A DNA stretch of 64,000 nt from contig MVRE01000004.1 in the NCBI GenBank assembly GCA_002067895.1, positions 1 to 64,000 of the forward strand. The letters are read 5' to 3'. Source of the DNA: Methanoregula sp. PtaU1.Bin051 (GTDB lineage: Archaea > Halobacteriota > Methanomicrobia > Methanomicrobiales > Methanospirillaceae). The stretch's first letter is position 1. Each line of letters begins with the position of its first letter. Below the pieces are notes generated by a model. That model saw nothing but the letters and a program-made list of their open reading frames with translations. It was not told the origin of the DNA and made no database searches. Below, in pieces: positions 1 through 8,770 of the stretch. Made by a program: the position numbers and the translations under genes.

Positions 1-219
1 ATCGAGATGGATCTTTTCCCGGAGAGAGTCCATGATCCCGGTGAGTTCAACGGTATCCCGGTAATCTTCAGCAAGGTACTCTTTCAGGAGAAGGAGAATG
101 AGTTACTGGTGCTGGTTATAGGTTCTTTTCGAGAACTTTGATGAGTAAAGGGGGATTCGGGAATTCCGGATCACACCGGAGGATAATTCAACAAACCTGA
201 TATACCAGTTTGCTGACAT
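1..219 (-). pseudogene. Truncated transposase remnant with in-frame stop
   Basis: Reading leftward from an ATG at 219, the frame gives an N-terminus containing SKFSKRTYNQHQ, then a TAA at 105-103 (codon 39). The same frame continues as LILLLLKEYLAEDYRDTVEL to the window edge. The combined pattern (KFSKRTYNQHQ followed by a leucine-rich LKEYLxxDYRDTVEL) resembles the N-terminal region of archaeal IS5/IS1182-like DDE transposases. The stop inside an otherwise continuous family-like frame indicates a decayed element. The C-terminal catalytic part, if present, lies outside the window. No terminal inverted repeat was identified between 220 and 371. Confidence 0.6.
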
Positions 220-371
220 TATGTCGTTTCCTTACGTCGTATGAGCATACCAATGTAAGGAGGCACTGTACCTTAGATCTTTCGGTCGTCGGTGCAATTC
301 GGTTTTAGATCGGGGTTTCTACAGAGCCGAAAAATGGATAACTGTTTTGCTGCTCGGCATCCATCGGCCGG

Positions 372-857
372 TTATAATCCGGCCGGCCGTTTCATCGGCC
401 TGACCTCTGCCCCTTCAAGGTTCCCCGTGGCCCAGGTATACCTGTCCCGGATTGTCGGGGGGAGATCCTTTTCTTCGATGGGTGCAAACCCGAATTTCGT
501 ATAAAAACCGGTCAGGTGCAGTACCGAATGCATGTACAGGTCCTCGTTATGGCAGGCTTCAACAAGGGCGGCAACTGCCATCCGGGAATATCCCCTGTGC
601 CGGAAGGTATCGGGGGTGAAGATCCCGTCGACTTCATAACCGTCGGGGTGCCAGCGGCAGCGGGCAAGCGAGACTATCCGGCCTGCGGTAAAGACCGCAA
701 AAACCCTATCCGTGGCAGGATCACCGGTCGTCTCGTGATAGTCCCGCCAGACTTCATTTGCATATGAAAACTCATCCGACCGCAGTTCCCGGATTACCGG
801 GAGATCGTCGTCCAGATACACGGGCAGGTTGTTATTATCCCGGCCGGTTGCATTCAT
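372..857 (-). CDS. GNAT-family N-acetyltransferase
   Basis: Predicted 161-aa cytoplasmic acetyltransferase that would transfer acetyl from acetyl-CoA to an unknown amine. The central part (AVFTAGRIVSLARCR, then DGIFTPDTFRHRGYSRMAV) has the GNAT beta4-alpha3 layout, with RHRGYS as a variant of the acetyl-CoA pyrophosphate loop Q/RxxGxG/A. It is followed by a YTKFGF motif typical of the C-terminal strand (GFYxxxGF). The ATG at 857 overlaps the stop of the upstream membrane kinase-like gene as ATGA, which decides the start over a longer in-frame extension to 908 and suggests translational coupling. The substrate cannot be told from sequence. Confidence 0.8.
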   Translation of the reverse strand: MNATGRDNNNLPVYLDDDLPVIRELRSDEFSYANEVWRDYHETTGDPATDRVFAVFTAGRIVSLARCRWHPDGYEVDGIFTPDTFRHRGYSRMAVAALVEACHNEDLYMHSVLHLTGFYTKFGFAPIEEKDLPPTIRDRYTWATGNLEGAEVRPMKRPAGL

Positions 858-2272
858 ACTCTCCACCCCGTGATCCGGTACCCTTCTGGCGGCAGGACGA
901 TCTCGCAACCGGCGACCTTTCCCGCCACCGCATTTTCCGTAATTGCCATGTTGGTGATCGCAAGGATCTCATGGGCAAGGTAGAGCCCGTAACCGCTCCG
1001 TTCGTTCCACTGGGCGAAGAGCGACTCGCCTCCTGGCGCTACGATAACACCTGGACCAGTCACCTCAAGCAGGATCCTGCACCGGTTCTCCAAGACCTTA
1101 TATGTGGCAACGACCCGAACCGGCCCTGCCTGGTCCTTTAGGTAATAGTACAGGATATGATAGAACGCAGTCGGGAGGTTCGGGTCACCGAACACCTCCA
1201 GCCGCTCGGTCCAGATCCCGAACGTCGCATTCTTACAGCCAAGCTTGGATATGGCATCGTTGATCGCCGGCTGGACCTGCTGCCATGCCGGGGGGTCGGC
1301 CCCGATGTCACGGAAGACGCGCGAGATCTCGATCTGCCGCTGGACACCGTCGACCGAACGCTTGAGCCCGTCAATGAACGAGAGGACTTCAGGGTCATTA
1401 AACTTCATCACGCCGACAGACAAACGCCCGTACAGGACGGCGAGCGTCTTTGCAAGGTCGAGCCGAATGATCCCTGCAATGGTATTGAGCCTGCTGCTGG
1501 CGTTCTTGAGGGCCGATGCCGTCAGGATCCGGTCCGTGATGTCACGGATCGATTCGATCGCCCCGCACACATTCCCGTCACTGTCAATGAGGGCGGTTGC
1601 TGCAATCCGCAGGTGCGCACCCTTACCGCCGCGCAACCGGGGGATGAAGATCTCGGATATGATCCTGCCGGATTCCCTCCTGACAAACGGGTATCTTTTC
1701 TCCGTTTCCGGATTATCTTTCAGGATTAAGTCTGCAAGGATGGGCCGCCGCTCATCATAGAACGGGACGGAGTATGCATAGTCACTTTTCCCGAGGATCT
1801 CTTCCTTTAAGACTCCGGTCATCTCTTCCATCGCCCGGTTCCACGCGATCACCGCTCCTTCATCGCTGATGGCAAAGGTGGCATCCGGCAGGAACTCGAT
1901 GATATCGTGCAGCTGCTGCTCGGACTGCCGGAGCTTGGACGAGAGCAGGGAAACGACCCCGCCGATCAAAACAAAGAACAGCATCCGGGACACCGTTGCG
2001 ACACCGAGCAGGTAATCCATAGGCGCAAAGGATACGAATATCAACCCGTATGCCATTGCGATACATGCTGAGAAGAGGAGTCCCCTCCGAGGGTACCAGT
2101 ATGCGGCAACGATGATGGGGAAATAGAACACGTGCGAGAGGATAACGGTGACACCGACAAGGATGCCGGACAGGTTTACAGCAAATGCAAGGACAGTGAG
2201 GCCGGAAATGACAAGGTACCGGTAATTCCGGTACAGGAAAACTGCAGTGCTGGACTGTTCCCTTGCGCTCAT
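854..2272 (-). CDS. Membrane PAS sensor with degenerate histidine kinase core
   Basis: 472-aa membrane protein. Four hydrophobic segments lie at about residues 18-110, a PAS domain at about 118-248, and a region homologous to the methanogen-type DHp/HATPase core at about 255-470. The neighbouring kinase at 2353-3705 has ITRHDLLNQL at its phospho-acceptor site. The aligned site here reads GIIRLDLAKTL, so the histidine is leucine (about residue 271). The N-box (FYNLIDNAIRYG in the neighbour) reads FYHILYYYLKD, and the G1 box DDGVGI reads TGPGVI. All three catalytic elements are therefore degraded while the fold-forming parts and the PAS domain remain. It probably acts as a pseudokinase or ligand-sensing partner rather than an enzyme. 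It ends in an ATGA overlap with the GNAT gene. Confidence 0.8.
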   Translation of the reverse strand: MSAREQSSTAVFLYRNYRYLVISGLTVLAFAVNLSGILVGVTVILSHVFYFPIIVAAYWYPRRGLLFSACIAMAYGLIFVSFAPMDYLLGVATVSRMLFFVLIGGVVSLLSSKLRQSEQQLHDIIEFLPDATFAISDEGAVIAWNRAMEEMTGVLKEEILGKSDYAYSVPFYDERRPILADLILKDNPETEKRYPFVRRESGRIISEIFIPRLRGGKGAHLRIAATALIDSDGNVCGAIESIRDITDRILTASALKNASSRLNTIAGIIRLDLAKTLAVLYGRLSVGVMKFNDPEVLSFIDGLKRSVDGVQRQIEISRVFRDIGADPPAWQQVQPAINDAISKLGCKNATFGIWTERLEVFGDPNLPTAFYHILYYYLKDQAGPVRVVATYKVLENRCRILLEVTGPGVIVAPGGESLFAQWNERSGYGLYLAHEILAITNMAITENAVAGKVAGCEIVLPPEGYRITGWRV

Positions 2273-2352
2273 GATGAGTAACCTAAACTTTCCAGTCGGA
2301 TTCGGTCGGGCAAAAAGATTTCTTGTTTTTCACGGACAGGGCTCCGGACGCA

Positions 2353-3705
2353 TCAGGATCTTCGCAGGGTGCCTTCAGGACACCGGATCTCGAACCGTGC
2401 CCCTTCCCCCGGCTCGCCGGTCTCGAAGATTTTAATGCCCGTGTTGGCGAGGATCTCCCGGGAGAGGAAGAGCCCAAGGCCTGTGTTCATGCCGTATTCA
2501 TAGGAGAAGATACGTTCCTTCTCGTCGGCATTGATCCCGACACCATCGTCTTCGCAAACAATGGTGGGGAAGTTCCCGGCTATCCTGCAGCTGAACCGTA
2601 TATGGGTGATCTTCTGCCCGTACCGGATCGCATTGTCGATAAGGTTGTAAAAGACCTTCTCGATTAAGGGATCTGCATATACCTGGGTCTTTTCAGGGAT
2701 GGTATTCTCCAGTTTTATAGGGCCAAGAGACAACTGGCGCGAGGTCGTGTTTACGAGAGTACGGACATCGTGCCATGTGGCGGACCGGATGCCGATCTTC
2801 TGGTAGTCCTCCGTGAACTGGACGGTATTGATGGTCTGGTTCACGATCAGCTCGGCGTTCCCGATATGCTCCCATGCCCGGGCGGGATCCTTTTCCTTGA
2901 CGGCCTGTGCAAGCTCGATATACTCGTGGAGCGCCGTGAGCTGGTTGAGGAGGTCATGGCGGGTAATGCTCGCCATCAGCTGCAGCTTCTTGTTCGCGTT
3001 GGCAAGCGCATCCTCCACTCTCTTCCTCTCGGTATTTTCAGCAAGCAGGTCGTCATTGGCCTCTTTTACTTTCTGAACAGTCTTCTGCAGTTCCTCGTTC
3101 AGCGCGGCAAGACGTTCGTGAGCCTCTTGGAGTTCGGCGTTCTTACTGACAGCAAGGTCGTATGTCGAGAGGAGGATTGTCAGGATCCGGAGCCGGCTTG
3201 CCGTTATAGTGTGCGTGTTACCGTAGAGGGTGATGGCAAGATCTTTCTGGACACCGTCCGGATCAGGCCTTGTTAATCCCTCCATCACGCTTGCGATCCG
3301 GGAAATCACGTGGCGGGGCTCGAAGGGCTTGATGATGAAGTTGTCGGCACCGGCTTCAAGCCCCCTGATGATGTCGACCGGATCGAACAGCTGGGTGACG
3401 AGGACGACCGGGATTTGCGCCGTGCTACTATCTCCCTTGATGCGCCGGCATAGTTCATAGCCGTCCATCTCCGGCATGACGATGTCGGTAAGCACGATGG
3501 CCGGCCTGTCGATCCTGATCTGCTCCCACGCCTCATTCCCGTCAGCGGCAAGGACGACGCGGCCCCCCTCGTTCTCAAGGATGTGGCGGAGGTATTCTGC
3601 CTGCGTCCGGCTGTCCTCTGCAATGAGGACCTTTATACCGTTTTTCAGAGCGCCCCCCATCATCGTCCCCCCTGTAGAACCGGTTTTTTCCTTTCTATGA
3701 TTCAT
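2353..3705 (-). CDS. Response regulator-histidine kinase hybrid (REC, coiled coil, HATPase)
   Basis: 450-aa soluble signalling protein. Residues 23-140 form a CheY-like receiver with acidic pocket (AEDS), phospho-acceptor Asp74 (LTDIVMPEMDG) and Lys126 (IIKPFEP). A coiled coil follows (about 185-245), then a methanogen-type phospho-acceptor site SITRHDLLNQL with His250. The HATPase region has an intact N-box (FYNLIDNAIRYG), a G1 box (DDGVGI) and a G2 box (NTGLGLFLSREIL). Unlike its neighbour at 854-2272 it should be an active kinase. The start is uncertain: the ATG at 3705 gives 450 aa, but tandem ATGs at 3663/3660 follow a G-rich tract (GGGGGGA) and would remove 14-15 residues. It lies 87 nt downstream of the CheA-like gene. 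Confidence 0.9.
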   Translation of the reverse strand: MNHRKEKTGSTGGTMMGGALKNGIKVLIAEDSRTQAEYLRHILENEGGRVVLAADGNEAWEQIRIDRPAIVLTDIVMPEMDGYELCRRIKGDSSTAQIPVVLVTQLFDPVDIIRGLEAGADNFIIKPFEPRHVISRIASVMEGLTRPDPDGVQKDLAITLYGNTHTITASRLRILTILLSTYDLAVSKNAELQEAHERLAALNEELQKTVQKVKEANDDLLAENTERKRVEDALANANKKLQLMASITRHDLLNQLTALHEYIELAQAVKEKDPARAWEHIGNAELIVNQTINTVQFTEDYQKIGIRSATWHDVRTLVNTTSRQLSLGPIKLENTIPEKTQVYADPLIEKVFYNLIDNAIRYGQKITHIRFSCRIAGNFPTIVCEDDGVGINADEKERIFSYEYGMNTGLGLFLSREILANTGIKIFETGEPGEGARFEIRCPEGTLRRS

Positions 3706-3792
3706 ATTGACCGGGGGGGTATATTGTTCTATGGAAATTCAGGAAGCATATTGCCATGCCGCTGCGTTTCGCGCCGGTTCCCGAAGACTGTA

Positions 3793-6213
3793 TTACGCCG
3801 GCCGGCGGATCCCTTTCATGAGATTGCCGACCACGCTTAAGAAATGTACAGGAGTGAAATTGCTCTTGATGAGATATGCATCCGCGCCCACCGCGGCCCC
3901 GTGGTGCTGGTCTTCCGGTGAGCCGAGCGAGGTGATGAGGACCACCGGCATCTTCGAGAGCCGCGTGTCGGCACGGATCTTCTCGGTCAGCAGAAAACCG
4001 TTCATCCGGGGCATGTCTACATCGGAAATAACCATGTCGAACTCATTGTCCTTCAGCATGGCGAACGCTTCCATGCCGTCGACTGCGGTCTCTACCTGAT
4101 ACCCTGCCCGTTCGAGTATGGTTAAAAGTAGCGTTCGCGTCGTGACCGAGTCCTCGACAACGAGAATCTTAAACGGTGTCTCTTCGGAGGTCATGGACAT
4201 GGCATCCCAGCGGTCCGGCCGCTGTGCCCTCTGGATCAGTTCAATCGGGTCGAGGACGAGCGAGACCGTCCCGTCGCCAAGAATAACCGCACCGGTAATG
4301 CGCGGGACGCTTTTCAGCTGGCTTCCCAGTGACCGAACGACGATCTCCTGTACCCGGATGATTTCGTCCACCATGCATGCGATCTGGCCGGCACCGTATG
4401 CAAGGATTATAATCGGGATCTGGGCCGTCTCATCGTTTATGGTACGGTGATCGGTGATTCCCAGTGCATTGGTGAGCCGGATGAGCCTGATAAACTCGCC
4501 CTTGATGCTGACTGCCATCAGGTTGTCGTGCGTGATAATCGAATCTGGCCGGATCCTCACCACCTGCCGTACCTGCTGCATGGGGAGTACGTACATATGC
4601 CGGCCAGATCGCACGACAACACCTCTCATTGTGGCAAGCCGGACAGGCAGGCGGAGGGTAATACTTGTGCCCCTGCCCGGCGCCGAGAAGAGGAATAGGT
4701 CACCACCGAGCCGCGTCACGGTGTCCTCGACTATTGCAAGGCCGAGCCCGCGCCCCGAGATATCGGTCACGATGGGCTTTGTCGACAACCCGGACTTGAA
4801 AACCAACCATTGCGCCTCCTCATCAGAGAGGAGATTCCCCTCCTTTTCGGTGATCAGCCCGTTCCGTACCGCCGTCTTCCGGATCTCGCTGCCGTTGATC
4901 CCGGCACCATCATCGGTGACCTCGATCCCGACCCTACTACCGGAGAGCGGCACCACGCGGATCCGGATGACGCCGGTCAGGGGCTTTTTCAGATTCTCCC
5001 TCATGTCGGGATATTCGATGCCATGGTCGATGCTGTTGTTGATCAGATGCATCAAAGGGTCCTTGAGTGCCTCGAGGATACGGCGATCCATCTCGATCCC
5101 TTCCCCTTCAACAACGAAGTCGACTTTCTTGCCCAAACTGCGGGAGTATTCCCGCACAAAACCTGAAAACTGGACGAGGATGCTTGTTACCGGCAACAGC
5201 ACGGCATCGTGGATCAGGTCGGAGATCTCCGAGGCACTCGCTTCAAGGGCAGCCCGGTCGCGTTCTGTCTCCCGGATATGGGTGGCGAGGTCGTGCCTGA
5301 GGTAGGTGATGAATTCGCGGTCGTACTCAATGAATTCGAGCATGTGCTTTAAAGGGAGGATCAGATCGTCAGGTATCTCGGATTTCTTGGTACCGGACAG
5401 GGTCTCGCGCAGCAGGTGAAGGTCCGAGGACATCAGGGCCTGGTTCCACTGCCAGAGAGAGAAGCGGGTCATCATCCCTTCAAGTTCCCGCATCCGGTGG
5501 GTGATGAAGAGTCTGGTGGCGAGTAGGTCGTCCGAACGGGCGATGAGACGATCGAGTTTATGGGAGACGATCCGGACGGTCTCCCCGTTGCCTGTCTGGA
5601 TGCTGGGAATGAATTTGCTGCCTGCCTGCCTGTACGTAGCGGGCAGGACAGTGCCGACTCCGGATGGTTCCCCATTGCCGGCCTCTTCATGGTCGCCGCT
5701 CTTTAGTGCGGCGTCTGACGGAGCACGGGATTTCCTAGCCCGGTCCGAGGGTGCAGGTGCGGGAAGGATCAGGCCGGCACCCGCAGTATATGCCTTAGTC
5801 TCCCCTTCCATCTCCATCTTCGGCGAAATCAGCGCCCGTAGAGCAAGTACGATATCTGCTGGAGACAAGGCGGTATTTTTCTTTCCTGAGAGGGATGCCC
5901 GCGTTACCTGCACTGCATGGTGGAAAATATCGAAGGCATCGGCATCCGGTTGGATCCTGCCCTTCTGTATCGCGGAGAAGACGTTCTCCATGTTCTGACA
6001 AACCAGTTCGATCTCCCGGATGTTGACGGCGCGGGCAGCCCCCTTGAGGCTGTGGATCTTCCGGTACACATGTTCGGTAATTTCCGGTCTGCCGGAGGAT
6101 CCGGCCTTCTCGAGAGTGATAAGCCCTTCGGTAATGACACTGAGGTATTCCTCAGCCTCCTCACGGAATGTGGCAAGGAGCCTTTTTTTGAATTCTTCAT
6201 CCGGGCCGGTCAT
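3793..6213 (-). CDS. CheA-like hybrid kinase (HPt, HATPase, CheW-like, receiver)
   Basis: 806-aa chemotaxis-type kinase. An HPt domain carries phospho-acceptor His54 in HSLKGAARA. A long linker and helical region (about 110-340) comes before an HATPase with N-box LINNSIDHGIE, G1 DDGAGI and G2 GRGLGLAIV. A CheW-like P5 domain follows (about 520-665), then a C-terminal receiver (about 685-806) with VVEDS and ISDVDMPRMNG. The fused receiver is the arrangement of FrzE or type-IV-pilus/alternative-function CheA proteins, not classical archaellar CheA. No separate CheY, CheB, CheR, CheC or CheD is encoded nearby. It starts 10 nt after the chemoreceptor stop, so receptor and kinase are probably one operon. 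The output target is unknown. Confidence 0.92.
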   Translation of the reverse strand: MTGPDEEFKKRLLATFREEAEEYLSVITEGLITLEKAGSSGRPEITEHVYRKIHSLKGAARAVNIREIELVCQNMENVFSAIQKGRIQPDADAFDIFHHAVQVTRASLSGKKNTALSPADIVLALRALISPKMEMEGETKAYTAGAGLILPAPAPSDRARKSRAPSDAALKSGDHEEAGNGEPSGVGTVLPATYRQAGSKFIPSIQTGNGETVRIVSHKLDRLIARSDDLLATRLFITHRMRELEGMMTRFSLWQWNQALMSSDLHLLRETLSGTKKSEIPDDLILPLKHMLEFIEYDREFITYLRHDLATHIRETERDRAALEASASEISDLIHDAVLLPVTSILVQFSGFVREYSRSLGKKVDFVVEGEGIEMDRRILEALKDPLMHLINNSIDHGIEYPDMRENLKKPLTGVIRIRVVPLSGSRVGIEVTDDGAGINGSEIRKTAVRNGLITEKEGNLLSDEEAQWLVFKSGLSTKPIVTDISGRGLGLAIVEDTVTRLGGDLFLFSAPGRGTSITLRLPVRLATMRGVVVRSGRHMYVLPMQQVRQVVRIRPDSIITHDNLMAVSIKGEFIRLIRLTNALGITDHRTINDETAQIPIIILAYGAGQIACMVDEIIRVQEIVVRSLGSQLKSVPRITGAVILGDGTVSLVLDPIELIQRAQRPDRWDAMSMTSEETPFKILVVEDSVTTRTLLLTILERAGYQVETAVDGMEAFAMLKDNEFDMVISDVDMPRMNGFLLTEKIRADTRLSKMPVVLITSLGSPEDQHHGAAVGADAYLIKSNFTPVHFLSVVGNLMKGIRRPA

Positions 6214-6223
6214 GCTGCAGGGC

Positions 6224-8614
6224 TCAGACGTGATACTGGACAGTAAGCTTCTTCAGGCGGACGCCGAGTTCGTGCAGGTCTTCTGCGGTCTTCTCTGCCT
6301 TCCGGGTAATCTCAAGGTTCTTCTGTGCCGCATCGCGGATCTTCTCCATGGCGAGCGAGATCTGATCCACACCCGACGCCTGTTCCTGGATCGAGGTAGT
6401 AATTTCTATGGCCTCGCGTGACGAATCGGCGATCGAGCGCGTGAGCACCTCGATAGCTTCCCGCGCATCGCTCGTAAGCCTAGCGGCGTCGGCTACGGAT
6501 CGCGTCCCCTGCTCGGTAGAGACCACGGTGGAGGAGACTCCCCGCTGGATATCCGTCAGGATCGTGCGGATGTTTGCGGTCGCCTGCTTGGACTGCTCGG
6601 CAAGGTTGTGGATCTCATGCGCGACGACGGCGAATCCCTTACCGAACTCCCCGGCCTTTGCCGCCTCGATAGATGCGTTGACGGCGAGCAGGTTGGACTG
6701 TTCGGAGATGTCGGTCACCGTTGCGATGATTTCTCCTATTGCCTGACTCTGCTCGGAGAGCTTGACGACATTCATCCCGATCATGTCCATCTGGCGCTGG
6801 ATCTGGTTCATACCGTCGAGGATTTCCTGCACGGACTTCTGGCCTTCGCCTGAGACGTCCATCGCTTTCATCGCTTTGCTGGACATCGATTTCGTCTTCT
6901 GGGTGACGATATCTGTCTTTTTCCGGACACCTTCCACCGTGTCGGAGGTCTCGTTCACGATCATGGCGGTCTGGGAACTCGCGGTTGCAAGCTGCGTCGT
7001 GACCGCAAGGATCTCGCTCGATGCGGATGAAAGGACCGATACGCCCTCGAACAGTTCCTCGTTGATCAGCTTCATCATCCGCGAGAGCTCGATACCGATG
7101 GTGTTCAGGGCGTCACGGTACGCGACGAACTCGCCCGCGACCGGGATTTTCTCGTCGAACCGTGCGGTAAAGTCCCCCGAGGCGTAAAACCGGGCAAGCC
7201 GCATCGCCTCGTTCACCGGCTCGGTGATGGTCTCGAGCGTCTTGTTGAACCCGGCGATAATCATCCGGTAGCCGCCGCGGAAAGCCTTCTCGTTTCCCCG
7301 CACCGATAGGTCGCCGGCTCGCGCCGCATCGGTCAGTTTGATAGTCTCCTTGTGCAGGTGGTCCAGTGAATCGACCATCATCCGGAGCGCCGGACGGATC
7401 TCGTCACGGTCATCGACGGGCTCGGAGAACCTCTCGATATATTCCCCGTTTGCAATCTTCTTGATGTCACCGACCACGTTGATCTGGAGGTCATCGGCGA
7501 ACTCATCCATGGTCGTTGCCATGATCCCGATCTCATCCTGTCGCTTCCGGATATTCAGGCGGGCGGAAAGGTGGCCGTTCCTCAGTTCCTTGATCATCTC
7601 CACGACCGACTGGAGGGGCCCTGAGATGGACCGGCCGAACAGGATGGCGATTGCGGCACCGATTGCCATCGATGCGATCATCAATGCGAAGATGGTGTTC
7701 CGGATTGTATCGATGGGGCCGGTGTAATCCGATAATTCAGCCCTTGAAACGATATACCAGTCGAGGGGTTCGTAGTAGGTATAGGCATCAAGGACCTTGG
7801 TCCCGTCAACTTCGTGGGGAATTGCGCCATCCTTCTTGACAAACATCTCCTGCACAAAATCCTTTTGTGCCCAATTCTGCCCCTCAAGAGATGGGTGTAC
7901 CAGTACCGTCCCCTTGCTGTCGATGACATACATGTACCCGTGCTGGCCGACAACGGTTTCCCGGATACTGGTCTTGACGACATCGAGGGTCTGCCCTTCG
8001 AGAGTACCGACAAAAAGAACGCCGATGACTTTACCCTGAGGATCCTTGATCGGTTCGTATGCAGTGACATAGTTCTTGCCGAACAGGTCCCGCCTGCCGT
8101 AATAGGTTTTATCGTTATTTACGGTGTAATCGTAGACATCATCGGTCAGGTGCGTGCCGGTTGCACGGGAGCCGTTATAGTCCAGCACGTTGGTCGAGAT
8201 CCTAGCCGCATACCCCTCAGGATATACCTGGAAAACCGTTGCAGCACCGCCCACAAGGGACTGGACCTTGTCGACGATCTCAAAATTGTCGTTGACTACA
8301 TAATTTGTTCCCTGTTTGTCAACAAGCGTCATCTTGCCTTTGATGATCTGCGGCGTCCCTTTGCCGTAAAAGTTCTGCCGTGCAACATTTAGGTCGGAGT
8401 TGACCTTGTTGCGGGTCAGCTTGTAGACATCGTTTGTCCACCCCTTCATGTCCTTGACCTGTGTCTCCAGTAGGGACTGCGTCTGTTCGTTGATAACGCT
8501 GCTCGAACTGGTATACGCTACAATCCCCAGCAGTAGAGTTGGAATGATTGCCAGGAACAGGCAGATAACCAGAATCTTTGTACCCACCTTCAGGTTGGTA
8601 AAAAACTGCATCAT
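6224..8614 (-). CDS. Methyl-accepting chemotaxis protein with periplasmic-type Cache domain
   Basis: 796-aa transmembrane receptor. A first membrane segment at about 14-35 is followed by a large extracytoplasmic Cache-type sensor (about 40-300, including YGRRDLFGKNYVTAYEPI and GVLFVGT motifs of Cache_3/Cache_2). A second membrane segment lies at about 305-330. A HAMP domain (about 331-385) is followed by a second HAMP-like region to about 505, then the coiled-coil signalling domain with the conserved hairpin tip (NLLAVNASIEAAKAGEFGKG). It should bind a small ligand outside the cell and control the CheA-like kinase encoded 10 nt downstream through the tandem CheW encoded upstream. A TATA-like promoter at 8675-8686 precedes it, so it may be transcribed separately from the CheW gene. 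Confidence 0.93.
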   Translation of the reverse strand: MMQFFTNLKVGTKILVICLFLAIIPTLLLGIVAYTSSSSVINEQTQSLLETQVKDMKGWTNDVYKLTRNKVNSDLNVARQNFYGKGTPQIIKGKMTLVDKQGTNYVVNDNFEIVDKVQSLVGGAATVFQVYPEGYAARISTNVLDYNGSRATGTHLTDDVYDYTVNNDKTYYGRRDLFGKNYVTAYEPIKDPQGKVIGVLFVGTLEGQTLDVVKTSIRETVVGQHGYMYVIDSKGTVLVHPSLEGQNWAQKDFVQEMFVKKDGAIPHEVDGTKVLDAYTYYEPLDWYIVSRAELSDYTGPIDTIRNTIFALMIASMAIGAAIAILFGRSISGPLQSVVEMIKELRNGHLSARLNIRKRQDEIGIMATTMDEFADDLQINVVGDIKKIANGEYIERFSEPVDDRDEIRPALRMMVDSLDHLHKETIKLTDAARAGDLSVRGNEKAFRGGYRMIIAGFNKTLETITEPVNEAMRLARFYASGDFTARFDEKIPVAGEFVAYRDALNTIGIELSRMMKLINEELFEGVSVLSSASSEILAVTTQLATASSQTAMIVNETSDTVEGVRKKTDIVTQKTKSMSSKAMKAMDVSGEGQKSVQEILDGMNQIQRQMDMIGMNVVKLSEQSQAIGEIIATVTDISEQSNLLAVNASIEAAKAGEFGKGFAVVAHEIHNLAEQSKQATANIRTILTDIQRGVSSTVVSTEQGTRSVADAARLTSDAREAIEVLTRSIADSSREAIEITTSIQEQASGVDQISLAMEKIRDAAQKNLEITRKAEKTAEDLHELGVRLKKLTVQYHV

Positions 8615-8674
8615 CTAATAATACCCCGTACACACCCGCGTTTATCCGGTAAATGAATAGACTGACTGCAGAAC

Positions 8675-8686
8675 GCTTATAATTAG
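8675..8686 (-). promoter_or_regulatory. Putative TATA box of the chemoreceptor gene
   Basis: The minus strand reads TAATTATAAG here, about 60-70 nt upstream of the ATG at 8614. With archaeal spacing, transcription would start near 8650, leaving a leader of roughly 35 nt. Assigned by pattern and position only. Confidence 0.4.
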
Positions 8687-8691
8687 TGATT

Positions 8692-8708
8692 TTTTTGCCG
8701 GGCAAAAA
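8692..8708 (-). terminator. Short T-rich palindrome after the tandem CheW gene
   Basis: TTTTTGC, a 3-nt loop, then GCAAAAA form a perfect 7-bp inverted repeat downstream of the CheW stop at 8771 and just before the receptor promoter. The T-run on the minus strand fits an archaeal U-rich terminator. It could equally be an operator next to the TATA box. Confidence 0.35.
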
Positions 8709-8770
8709 GAGCGGAAAAATATCTCCTGAATCAGAAAAGAAGTCCGGAATGGAAGAGTACTGCAGGCCGG

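Noticed and set aside
1285-1305. GGGGGTCGG resembling the 19309 repeat
   Set aside because: Short match within coding sequence of the pseudokinase, with no partner repeat.
4454-5305. 283-codon plus-strand frame inside the CheA-like gene
   Set aside because: Arg/Ser-rich with no domain pattern, while the minus strand encodes HATPase and CheW-like motifs over the same bases.
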